Shown here: piece after piece, positions 35,791 to 43,511 of the stretch
Layout: each line of letters starts with the position of its first letter
How positions within the stretch are numbered: position 1 is the first letter of the stretch
NCBI GenBank assembly: GCA_002422985.1
Contig: DITZ01000103.1
Span: forward strand, 1,670 to 49,871
DNA length: 48,202 bases
Direction: 5' to 3'
From: Sphingomonadales bacterium UBA6171
GTDB lineage: Bacteria; Pseudomonadota; Alphaproteobacteria; Sphingomonadales; Sphingomonadaceae
Made by a program: the position numbers and the translations under genes
The notes under the pieces: model-generated
Seen by the model: the letters and a program-made list of their open reading frames with translations, nothing else
Database searches by the model: none
Told to the model about the DNA's origin: nothing

Positions 35791-36902
35791 TCGACGGTGT
35801 CCTCAACTCCCGCTGGCCGCAACGGCTGCTGCACCAGCCATGGAAGCCGATCCTCCTCATCATCGCCATCGGCGGCTTCGGCGCCGTCGTCCTTTATTCC
35901 GCCGCCGCCGGCAGCTTCGATCCCTGGGCCGCGCGCCACCTGATCCGCTTCGCCATCTTCATCGTCTGGATGCTCAGCCTCTCCTTCGTGCCGCTGCGTT
36001 TCTGGCTCGCCATCGCCTGGCCGCTCTATGCCGTCGTCCTCGTGGCGCTGGTCGGCGTGGAGCTGCTGGGCGCGGTGAAGGGCGGTTCGCAGCGCTGGCT
36101 GGAGCTGGGCTTCATCCGTCTGCAACCCTCTGAACTGATGAAGCTGGCGGTCGTCCTCGCCATCGCCCGCTTCTATCATTACATGCCGCGCGGGGCCGCC
36201 GGCACGCTTCCGGCGCTCTGGCCGCCGCTCGCCTTCATCTTCGCCCCCGTGGCGCTGGTGCTGCTGCAACCTGATCTCGGCACGGCGGTCACCATCCTGG
36301 CGGGCGGCATCACGCTGATGTTTCTGGGCGGCCTGCCCTGGCGCTTCATTCTGGTGCCGGGCGGGCTTGGCCTCCTTTCGCTGCCGCTGCTCTATTCGCT
36401 GATGCATGATTATCAGCAGCGCCGCGTGCAGATTTTCCTCGATCCGGAAAAAGACCCGCTGGGCGACGGCTACCACATCACCCAGTCCAAGATCGCGATC
36501 GGATCGGGCGGCCTGGACGGCAAGGGCTTCCTCAACGGCTCGCAAAGCCACCTCGATTATCTTCCAGAGCCGCACACCGATTTCGTTTTCGCCACCATGG
36601 CAGAGGAATGGGGCCTTCTGGGCGGCGTCGGCCTCATCATCGCCTTCCTGCTGGTGCTGAACTGGGGCCTGCGGGTCGGGCTTGCCACCCAGACCATCTT
36701 CGGCCGCCTGCTGGCGACGGGCCTGTCGATGACCGTTTTCTTCTATGTTCTCATCAATCTGCTGATGGTGATGGGCTTCGCCCCGGTGGTGGGCATCCCG
36801 CTCCCGCTGGTCAGCTACGGCGGCTCCTCGATGCTTACGGTGATGACCGCATTCGGCATCATCATCGGCGTCTGGCGCCAGCGCACAGACCGGGTGTTGT
36901 AA
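35787..36902 (+). CDS. rodA: Peptidoglycan polymerase RodA (SEDS)
   Basis: A 371-residue SEDS glycosyltransferase with about ten TMs. The extracellular loop GSQRWLELGFIRLQPSELMK, the catalytic-loop region VLLQPDLGTAVTILAGGI, QSKIAIGSGGLDGKGFLNGS, LPEPHTDFVFATMAEEWG and PLPLVSYGGSSML are all SEDS signatures. It polymerises lipid II glycan strands as PBP2's partner. ATG 35787 overlaps the mrdA stop. It is the last gene of the operon; the 116 bases to the tRNA contain no gene. Confidence 0.96.
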   Translation: MIDGVLNSRWPQRLLHQPWKPILLIIAIGGFGAVVLYSAAAGSFDPWAARHLIRFAIFIVWMLSLSFVPLRFWLAIAWPLYAVVLVALVGVELLGAVKGGSQRWLELGFIRLQPSELMKLAVVLAIARFYHYMPRGAAGTLPALWPPLAFIFAPVALVLLQPDLGTAVTILAGGITLMFLGGLPWRFILVPGGLGLLSLPLLYSLMHDYQQRRVQIFLDPEKDPLGDGYHITQSKIAIGSGGLDGKGFLNGSQSHLDYLPEPHTDFVFATMAEEWGLLGGVGLIIAFLLVLNWGLRVGLATQTIFGRLLATGLSMTVFFYVLINLLMVMGFAPVVGIPLPLVSYGGSSMLTVMTAFGIIIGVWRQRTDRVL

Positions 36903-37018
36903 CCAAAGCCCGCCCGGCCCGGCGGCGGCAATTCCGCCTGCGAATCAGCAAAACCCACTGGACAACCCCAAAAACCCCTGCTACCCGCCCGCCCTCGCAA
37001 GCCCGTGGGCCAAAGCGC

Positions 37019-37094
<76 letters not shown>

Positions 37095-37141
37095 TGTTTT
37101 CCAATAGGTTAGCTCACCCCCGCATGGGCCACCGTCTTAGA

Positions 37142-37161
37142 AAGACGGGAATTAAGACGGT
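37142..37161 (+). repeat. 20-bp terminal repeat, left copy (candidate integrase arm site)
   Basis: aagacgggaattaagacggt is found here, about 50 bases inside the left attachment site, and again at 48044-48063 inside the right one, in the same orientation. Here it is also part of an inverted repeat (accgtctt at 37134-37141 against aagacggt). Tyrosine integrases bind such arm sites on both sides of the core. The rest of 37095-37301 (207 bases) holds no gene I can support. Confidence 0.75.
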
Positions 37162-37301
37162 GTCCCGCTCGCGTTGGCCCACGAAATGCCCTCCGCCATT
37201 GTCGGCAATCGCCCCCCGGTGGCACTTTCTTGTTTCGTTCTCCTTGCCATGGGCTAAGAAGGCAACATGATCTGAGGCGGTGGGGTGAATCGTAGAGCGA
37301 C

Positions 37302-38420
37302 ATGCAGCTTGGTTTTGTAGACTTGTTTTCGTGCGGTGGAGGGATGTCGTCGGGCTTCGCTCGACAAGGCAGTTTCGTGCCCCTTGGTGCCGTCGATCTG
37401 GAAGTCGCGAAGCCCAGCCACGGGATCGGCGCAACGGGCTGCAACGCCACCTATCACGCGAATGTCGGCCTTGAGCCCTTGTCGGCCGATCTGTCCGTAG
37501 CGGACCCCGATGAGATATCTTCGCATTTCGGCTTCACCGCCGCAGATATTGACGTGCTGATCTCGTGTGCTCCCTGCACTGGTTTCAGCCAAAAACAGTC
37601 CCGCAATCATGTCAGCGATGACCCCCGCAACCAGCTAGTTGAGCGAACCGCCGTTTTCGCCGCAGCCTGGAAGCCAAAGTATGTGGTGATCGAGAATGTG
37701 AAGGAGCTGTTGAAGGGACGGCACAACCACCATTTCCACGGACTGCACCGTAGCCTGACCGGGCTGGGCTATGAGGTGTTCGCGGAGGTGCACGACCTCA
37801 AGAATTTCGGCCTTCCGCAAAGCCGCATTAGAAGCCTAATCATTGCAAAGCTCGGAGATCGCTTCGATCTTGCCATCCCGACCGTTACCCGCCTGCGGAC
37901 TGTTCGCGATACCATCGGGCACCTGCCACCATTGCGCGCCGGGGAAACCGACCCGGACGATCCAATGCACGTCTGCCCAAACATGGGTGAGGCTTCGATG
38001 GCGAGGATGCAGGCCATCCCGAGGGACGGCGGGAGCTGGACTGACCTGACCGAGAGCCAAGCGCATCTGCGTATCCCGAGCATGAACGTGAACAAGCCGG
38101 GTTCCTTCCCCGATATCTACGGGAGGCTCGCTTGGGACAAGGTTGCCCCCACCGTGACGCGCGAGTGCAGCCACCCCGGCAACGGACGCTACTCTCACCC
38201 TGAGCAGGATCGATTGCTGTCCGTGCGTGAGATGGCGCTATTGCAGGGCTTCCCAGCCGACTACCAATTCCTCGGAAGTCTATCCTTCAAATATCGTCAG
38301 ATTGGCGATGCGGTGCCGCCGATGATCGCGGCGCAAATCGCGAACGCCATCGCAGCGGATGCCGCCGGTCGCTATACCGCGCCCGACCCAGCCGGGGGAC
38401 AGATGGCGTTGGCAGTCTAG
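37302..38420 (+). CDS. DNA (cytosine-5)-methyltransferase of a type II R-M system
   Basis: A 372-residue C5 methylase. Motif I is FVDLFSCGGGMSSGF at residue 5, motif IV with the catalytic Cys is ISCAPCTGFSQ near residue 90 (more often GPPCQGFS), motif VI is VIENVKELL, motif VIII is LPQSRIRSLI, and motif X is QIGDAVPP near residue 333. The target-recognition segment lies at about residues 200-300. It should methylate one sequence to protect it from the convergent endonuclease, whose stop overlaps this gene's end by four bases. ATG 37302 is used. Recognition sequence is not inferable. Confidence 0.93.
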   Translation: MQLGFVDLFSCGGGMSSGFARQGSFVPLGAVDLEVAKPSHGIGATGCNATYHANVGLEPLSADLSVADPDEISSHFGFTAADIDVLISCAPCTGFSQKQSRNHVSDDPRNQLVERTAVFAAAWKPKYVVIENVKELLKGRHNHHFHGLHRSLTGLGYEVFAEVHDLKNFGLPQSRIRSLIIAKLGDRFDLAIPTVTRLRTVRDTIGHLPPLRAGETDPDDPMHVCPNMGEASMARMQAIPRDGGSWTDLTESQAHLRIPSMNVNKPGSFPDIYGRLAWDKVAPTVTRECSHPGNGRYSHPEQDRLLSVREMALLQGFPADYQFLGSLSFKYRQIGDAVPPMIAAQIANAIAADAAGRYTAPDPAGGQMALAV

Positions 38421-39208
38421 ATCGGAGCGGCCAAGCTCCACCACGCATGAAGTGGGCATAGCGCCACGTCGAGCTGATTTATTGTGAGCTTGTCGTCGCT
38501 GCCGTCGAGCCGAAACTTAAACGCAGGAGCGCCGTTCCAGCGAACCTGTGCCGACGTGGTCCGCGTGCCTGTCAGCGGGCTGAAATCACCCGGCGCAAGC
38601 CCACCCACCGCTTCAAGAACCGGCTTCGGTATCTCGTGCAGGTCGTAGCGAACAAACTTGGCACGGTCCCGGTCGGGGTAGCTTCGGAGGATGAACACGC
38701 GATCGTAATTGCCGAAGTGCGGCATGACCATCGACGCGATATATCCCGGAATGTCATCGACGGATGTAATCTGCTTGATCCACGCCGCCTCCATCAGCTT
38801 CGATATTGTGATGCGTGCTGCCTGAAGGTTCTTTGCCGCCTCAGTCTTGAGCGACAGCGTCACGCCGTCGACCGTCAGGTCCGCCCCACGCAATGTCATG
38901 CTATCCGCGCGAGCCGCAGCAACGCCCGTGCGCTTGAAGGCCTGTTCCAAAATGTGCTCAAAGTTTTCCTTTTTCAGCACGTTTGAGCTGTAGGCATGGT
39001 GTGCAGCCAGCCGCATCGAGAAATACTCAAATGCAGGAACGGCCAAGAAGTCGTCTAGGACAAGCTCGCTTACCTGCTCTTCGGAAAATCCTTTGATGAT
39101 CGCATGGACGACTTCAACCTGTATGGGCGACAGCCCTTCAAGCATTTTGGCGATGTCACCAATTTCAGCCTTTTTCTCGACTTCGGAACTCACCAACCGC
39201 ACCCCCAC
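38417..39208 (-). CDS. Putative type II restriction endonuclease
   Basis: A 263-residue protein, tail to tail with the C5 methylase. A PD-(D/E)xK-like core is visible: Glu in EHILEQAFKRTG, then GADLTVDGVTLSLKTEAAKN around residues 108-127 (D...SxKT). An N-terminal helical part (LSPIQVEVVHAIIKGFSEEQ) and a C-terminal part with FILRSYPDRDRAKFVRYDL complete it. I do not recognise the named family; the function rests on position plus the SLKT motif. The start is GTG 39208, with other GTGs close by. Codon use and base composition look more AT-rich than the host genes, consistent with acquisition. Confidence 0.65.
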   Translation of the reverse strand: MGVRLVSSEVEKKAEIGDIAKMLEGLSPIQVEVVHAIIKGFSEEQVSELVLDDFLAVPAFEYFSMRLAAHHAYSSNVLKKENFEHILEQAFKRTGVAAARADSMTLRGADLTVDGVTLSLKTEAAKNLQAARITISKLMEAAWIKQITSVDDIPGYIASMVMPHFGNYDRVFILRSYPDRDRAKFVRYDLHEIPKPVLEAVGGLAPGDFSPLTGTRTTSAQVRWNGAPAFKFRLDGSDDKLTINQLDVALCPLHAWWSLAAPI

Positions 39209-39278
39209 TCAGTAGGGATGCACCGTATTCGTCCGGGTCGATCACATCAAGGCGGTAGTCGCCTTGGCACTGGACGCT

Positions 39279-40019
39279 TCACCGTTGCCCAGCAATATCC
39301 TGTTGACGAACAAGCCCCGCCGCCAAGATGCGATTGTCGATGTCCAAGGCAAGGGCAGAGACGGTCCGCTTGGCCTCAGCGACAAAAGGATAATCAACAG
39401 TAATTTTGTTGTTGTTTAACGCAATTGCTGGATAGTCGTTTCTATACTGCTCATCTGTCCCTCCGTCCCGGTGAACAAGCATATGCCGCGCATCGAGATA
39501 AGGCATGGCGCTATCCAGGATTGCTTGATCTATTTGAAGGCCAAGCCTCACACTCGCCTTTCGGATCAAATCGCGCGTATTACGTTCGTTTTCGAGCTTC
39601 CTGAATATAGCATCTGAAACCAACCTGACGGCAGCATCCCAATTACCCGCCGCAAGAAAATCAGAGGCATGAATATCGAGTTTTACCTCTCCTACAAACC
39701 GAGCAGGATCGATGCCTCTCAGTGCCGCCTTTGTCATTGTATCAGACAGAAACTCGGAAAAGTCCTCGAAGAGATCCTTCACGAAAGCAACGTGCAGCGT
39801 GTGCTTTAAGTGCATACCGCAAATTGCACGTGATCTCTTGTTGTTTTGCCTGCGACTCAGAAAGGGGTGCCGTTCATCCGTGCTGTCGAGGGCTTGCGCC
39901 AGCGAGACCTCGCTATTGGGAAGCGCGAAAAACTGCCGGACCAACAAGTCACACAGCTCAAGGTCGGTCCCGTAATAATCGATTCTTTGCACAAATCGTC
40001 GGTATGCCTTCGTTGCCAT
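39279..40019 (-). CDS. HEPN-domain protein (probable RNase/defence function)
   Basis: A 246-residue, mostly helical protein. The C-terminal part has DARHMLVHRDGGTDEQY; R178-x4-H183 is the HEPN active-site pattern (RxxxxH), and the following HRDG...DEQY is typical of HEPN proteins with an intact fold. HEPN RNases act in abortive infection and toxin-antitoxin systems. The N-terminal half (residues 1-130) is not recognised. A strong gggggat precedes ATG 40019. It sits 70 bases upstream of the endonuclease in the same direction, suggesting a defence cargo. No antitoxin (such as a MNT protein) is next to it. Confidence 0.6.
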   Translation of the reverse strand: MATKAYRRFVQRIDYYGTDLELCDLLVRQFFALPNSEVSLAQALDSTDERHPFLSRRQNNKRSRAICGMHLKHTLHVAFVKDLFEDFSEFLSDTMTKAALRGIDPARFVGEVKLDIHASDFLAAGNWDAAVRLVSDAIFRKLENERNTRDLIRKASVRLGLQIDQAILDSAMPYLDARHMLVHRDGGTDEQYRNDYPAIALNNNKITVDYPFVAEAKRTVSALALDIDNRILAAGLVRQQDIAGQR

Positions 40020-40041
40020 CTAATCCCCCTTGCCAGTTAGC

Positions 40042-40251
40042 CTAGCCCAAGGGACGGCCTACTGAAACGGCAAACAGCACGGGCCAGCCCGGAGCAAACG
40101 GACTCATATCCGCCGCCCGGAGGAGGCAACGCCTGCACAGCCGGTTGCCCGGCCCCGTGCTGGCGAACGGCTCGCGACAACGCAGGCACGGGCGGCGGAC
40201 CTTGGGCATGTGGAGCGCCACGTCGCGCTCCGGCCCGTTGACGCGCTTCAC
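40042..40251 (-). CDS. Small zinc-finger-like phage protein
   Basis: A 69-residue protein with CLRCREPFASTGPGNRLCRR followed by Cys, a CxxC...CxxC knuckle that recurs in short phage-encoded proteins. GTG 40251 overlaps the upstream gene's stop (GTGA); ATG 40209 (MPKVRRPCLRC) is an alternative. A longer frame here in another register (40037-40303) lacks the motif spacing and is not used. Function unknown; DNA binding or regulation is a guess from the zinc knuckle. Confidence 0.6.
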   Translation of the reverse strand: MKRVNGPERDVALHMPKVRRPCLRCREPFASTGPGNRLCRRCLLRAADMSPFAPGWPVLFAVSVGRPLG

Positions 40252-41072
40252 CCCGCCGCACCCAACGCCCGAAGGCTCGTCGCGGCCCGCGCCGCCGGGG
40301 CACTCCTAAGCGCCAGCACGTCCCCGTAGCGACGGGTCAGGGCGCTGCCCGCGTTCATCACCTGCCGAATTGCCGCCTCGGTAGCGTCGAGCTGGGCACT
40401 GTCCAGCGGCGCGAACTTGGCGGCGGCGCGGGCGCGGACGATGGCAAGGGCCTCGTCGGTCAGCCCGGAGAGGTAGGCCGGGGCGTGCAGGATCGCTGCA
40501 ACCGTCGTCTTGTCCTCTGCCTCGATGGCGCGCATCGCGTGGGACGTCCTGTCCTCCGCCCGCTTCATGCCCTTCATATGCGCCCGCACCTCGGAGGCGA
40601 GCGCCAGCCCCTCCGCCGTCTTGCGCGCCGGGTTGTCGAGCGCCGCCGATACGCGGGTGGCGAGCGTGTCGCGGTAGCCGCGCAGCTCGCGCATCCGCCG
40701 GTCGATGGCCGGGGCAGTCCGAGCAAATGCCTTCTCCGCCGCGTCGATGAACTCGGTGGCATCCTGCACCCGCGTCGGCCGTCCCCGGATCATGCGGACG
40801 TTGTCGCTATACTCGGTGCGGGCGCTGCCAGCCACGGGGTGCTGGCGACGGATGGCAGGCTCGCCCATCGCGTTCATGTCCCGCTCCGCGTCGTTCAGCC
40901 TGCCCATCGCCTCGTAGCCGATCCGCATTGCCTCGCGCGCGGCGGCGAGCGCGTTGGCCCCCAGCGATCCCGGCTCGTTCAGCGCCCGCGCGACGCCCAG
41001 CAGGCTGTCGGGGTGGTGGTCCAGCGGAATGTCGGCCCGGATGGGCACGCCGTCCTCGTTCATTGCAGTCAT
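40248..41072 (-). CDS. Uncharacterised helical phage-type protein downstream of terminase
   Basis: A 274-residue protein starting MTAMNEDGVPIRADIPL after a clear aaaggag site. It is rich in Ala, Arg and Glu and mostly predicted helix, with long stretches such as AEKAFARTAPAIDRRMRELR and AALDNPARKTAEGLALASEV. No known domain is recognised. It follows the large terminase by 14 bases, the place where portal or scaffold genes lie in phages, but it lacks the length of a portal. It is transcribed with the terminase and the zinc-finger gene. Confidence 0.75.
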   Translation of the reverse strand: MTAMNEDGVPIRADIPLDHHPDSLLGVARALNEPGSLGANALAAAREAMRIGYEAMGRLNDAERDMNAMGEPAIRRQHPVAGSARTEYSDNVRMIRGRPTRVQDATEFIDAAEKAFARTAPAIDRRMRELRGYRDTLATRVSAALDNPARKTAEGLALASEVRAHMKGMKRAEDRTSHAMRAIEAEDKTTVAAILHAPAYLSGLTDEALAIVRARAAAKFAPLDSAQLDATEAAIRQVMNAGSALTRRYGDVLALRSAPAARAATSLRALGAAG

Positions 41073-41086
41073 GGCAGTGTCTCCTT

Positions 41087-42472
41087 TCAAAAGATGTTGG
41101 TCCGCCCGAAGCGGGCGATCTGGAGGGGTGAGTTAACGAGGTATCGGAGCGCGTCGGCGAAGTGGTCGTTCGCCGACGTGTCCACGTCCTCCAGCCGCAC
41201 ATCGTCGCGCGGCAGAAGCGGCAGGGTCTCAAGGGCGAAACGGCAGCGCTCAGAAATCCAGAGGCCGGGGGTATCGGGGTCGCCGTCGCGCGCGGCGGCC
41301 ATCAGCGACTTGACCTTCACCCACCCGCTGATGCGGTCCTTCTGCGGCTTCACCAAGGTCAGCCCGTGGCGCGAGAGCTGATCCAGCAGCGTGTCGTTCT
41401 GCAATCCGCGCGCGTCGTCGCCCACCCCGCGAGGGCGAACGCCCCACCGCTCGCAGGCAGCCAGCACCTCTTCCGCGACCATCTGCGGCGGCCAGCCCTT
41501 GCCCAGAGAGGGGTCGTCGGAGCGGGCGCTATGCACCTCGTCGATGATGATCCACGATCCCTTGGGGAAGACCCGCCCACCGGGGCCGATCAGACCGGGC
41601 TGCAAGGGGTGGATCGCCAGCGCGGCGGCGGTGGGAGCCGACCAGCCCCAATCCAGCGCGACGCAGCTATACCAGCCGTGATCGTTGATGCGCTTGCCCG
41701 GCACCCGGAAGTCGCTGTCAGGAATGATGCAGTGATCGCCGAACACATCGGCGAAGAACGCGCCCGCCAGCTCGGACCAGTTGTTGTTCAGCCACGCCTC
41801 TGCCAGCGCCCGGTCGCCGCCGGACGACGCGATGATGGACCGGGCGTAGCGCTCCGTGTCGATGGTCGGATTGTCGAGGTAGGTGGACGGGGCATATACC
41901 CAGCGCGAGCCGTCATCCAGCTCGTAGGGCCGCCACGGCACCCGCCCCGTGACGTGCATCCGCGCGATGGTGGCGTGCAGCGGCCCGCCGGGGTTGCCCA
42001 GCACGATCATGCGCGTCGGGACGCCAGCCGGGCCACGAAGGTTCGCCTGGAGCATGTTGATGTGACGCAGGGTGGTGAAGTTGGTGATCTCATCGACCGC
42101 CAGCAGGTTCGCCTCCTGCCCCTGCCACTTCGCCACGTCCTTCGCGCTGGACAGGTTGCCCAGCGTCACCACCGCGCCGTTCGGGCAGCGGATGACGAAA
42201 TCGGCGCGGTTGGAGTTGACGCCGCCGGGGAAGGCATCCCGGAACAGCGCCTCAAGCTCGTCCCACAGGTTGGCGAGGCTCTTGTAGGTGGCGCGCAGGA
42301 TCAGCACGCGCGCCCGGTCCTCATACTGGACGCAGTGCCGGAGAACGAGCAGCGCCAGCGCGGTCGTCTTGCCGGAGCCGCGCCCGCCAAGCATGGCAAG
42401 GTTCAGGTGCTCTGGGACCGCCAGCACGCGATCCTGCCAAGGCGTCGGGGTTGTCAGCTTAGGCGTGTGCAT
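41087..42472 (-). CDS. terL: Phage terminase large subunit
   Basis: A 461-residue packaging motor. Walker A is LGGRGSGKTTALAL near residue 29, Walker B with the catalytic Glu is LLAVDEITNF near residue 125, and the coupling segment GNPGGPLHATI follows. The nuclease half has VALDWGWSAPT, VGDDARGLQ and NDHFADALRYLV, with the acidic metal ligands retained, so it looks intact. It cuts and pumps phage DNA into procapsids. ATG 42472 has a gggaggg site and overlaps terS by 14 bases. No capsid or portal gene follows. Confidence 0.93.
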   Translation of the reverse strand: MHTPKLTTPTPWQDRVLAVPEHLNLAMLGGRGSGKTTALALLVLRHCVQYEDRARVLILRATYKSLANLWDELEALFRDAFPGGVNSNRADFVIRCPNGAVVTLGNLSSAKDVAKWQGQEANLLAVDEITNFTTLRHINMLQANLRGPAGVPTRMIVLGNPGGPLHATIARMHVTGRVPWRPYELDDGSRWVYAPSTYLDNPTIDTERYARSIIASSGGDRALAEAWLNNNWSELAGAFFADVFGDHCIIPDSDFRVPGKRINDHGWYSCVALDWGWSAPTAAALAIHPLQPGLIGPGGRVFPKGSWIIIDEVHSARSDDPSLGKGWPPQMVAEEVLAACERWGVRPRGVGDDARGLQNDTLLDQLSRHGLTLVKPQKDRISGWVKVKSLMAAARDGDPDTPGLWISERCRFALETLPLLPRDDVRLEDVDTSANDHFADALRYLVNSPLQIARFGRTNIF

Positions 42473-42986
42473 GGCCGCGCCCTCCCTGTTCGTTCTCGCC
42501 GGGGGAGGAGTCCCGCCCTGCCGACCGGGGGGAGGGGCATGAACCACCCTCCCCCTCCTCGATGAGCCGCGCGTAGGCCCGCTCGTCCATCGCGCCGGGC
42601 AGGTTGATCTGCACCGCGACCTTCGGCGCGGTGTCGGTCTGGCCCGTCTCGCGGTAGCCGTGGCGGCACTTGAGCAGGAACATGGCGGCGGCGATCTGCC
42701 CCTTCCGGGCCGCTGCCAGCAGGCTATGCACAAGCTCCTGTTCCAGCCCCGCCAGCCCCTCGCTCAGGGCCTCCTCGACTTCCGGCTGACGCTTGCGGCA
42801 CTCGCGCAGCACCCGGCCCGACATGCCCAGCGCGGCGGCGATGCCGTTGATGGGATGGCCGTTCCGCGCCATGTCGGTGATGATGGCGAGACCGGGCGCG
42901 TTGATGGTCACGGTGCCGTGCTTGGCATCGCGCGTCGTGGGCAGGTTGCCACTCGGTTCCGCATCACTGTTCATGCTTTGTTCCAT
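42459..42986 (-). CDS. terS: Phage terminase small subunit
   Basis: A 175-residue protein. An N-terminal helix-turn-helix-like region (INGIAAALGMSGRVLRECRK, about residues 46-65) would recognise the packaging site; the central helices (LVHSLLAAARKGQIAAAMFL) form the oligomer, and LLKCRHGYRE is a very common TerS signature. The tail is Gly/Ser/Pro-rich and disordered. It directly precedes terL with an overlap. An ATG at 42974 is an alternative start. Confidence 0.87.
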   Translation of the reverse strand: MEQSMNSDAEPSGNLPTTRDAKHGTVTINAPGLAIITDMARNGHPINGIAAALGMSGRVLRECRKRQPEVEEALSEGLAGLEQELVHSLLAAARKGQIAAAMFLLKCRHGYRETGQTDTAPKVAVQINLPGAMDERAYARLIEEGEGGSCPSPRSAGRDSSPGENEQGGRGHAHA

Positions 42987-43216
42987 AGCTCATTTCCATG
43001 TGCAGCGCCGTCCTTTTCACCGTCCTAGTCTTGGGTTTCCGCCCACTGCACGGTGCAAAACCAGTGCCTTGCGTGGCGATACCTGCTGATTGATGGTCAG
43101 CGGGTCCGGGCCAGCCATCGGGGCCGGACGCCATGCGGCGCGGGCGGGCCTTTTTTACGCGACACGAGGGCGGGTTTCCGGGAGCTGCACCCCTCAGCCC
43201 AACAGGCACCACCGGC

Positions 43217-43496
43217 AAGGTCGGGAGGGTCGGTGCAAGGTCGGTTGGGAGTAACCCTCCAGAATTACATCCCTTTTCCGACTTAACCGACTTAACCGAC
43301 CTAAAGAGTAATAGAGGGGTAATGGCTACAGCCCCTGCCAACCGCTGCCCCTTGGGCGGAAAACCCCGGCGAATGCAAAGAGGGTCGGGGAGCCGGTTAA
43401 GTCGGTTACGTCGGTCATCCGCCCTGTAAAAACAGTGGCTTATGCCCAACCGACCTTGGGCGCAGGTCAGAGCAAGGTCGGTTGCAAGTCGGTTGG
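43217..43496. repeat. Iteron-like repeat cluster, candidate replication origin
   Basis: Four blocks of a gtcggtt-type unit lie in the gene-free 42987-43511 gap beside the primase gene. At 43217-43248 there is aaggtcgg...gcaaggtcggttgg. At 43279-43302 there are two tandem copies of cgacttaac plus ccgac. At 43393-43417 there is ccggttaagtcggttacg with tcggt. At 43447-43496 there is caaccgacc, then gcaaggtcggttgc and aagtcggttgg. Blocks two and three are inverted relative to each other (accgacttaaccg / cggttaagtcggt). An AT-richer stretch (ctaaagagtaatagag) lies between. Phage satellites often have such an origin next to the pri-rep gene. Confidence 0.65.
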
Positions 43497-43511
43497 CGAC
43501 GCCCCGGCGCA

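Noticed and set aside
40037..40303. 88-codon frame overlapping the zinc-finger gene
   Set aside because: The other register has the well-spaced CxxC knuckles and a coupled start; this one is Arg/Pro-rich shadow.
43217..43496. CRISPR array
   Set aside because: Repeats are short, in both orientations and irregularly spaced, with no unique spacers or cas genes.
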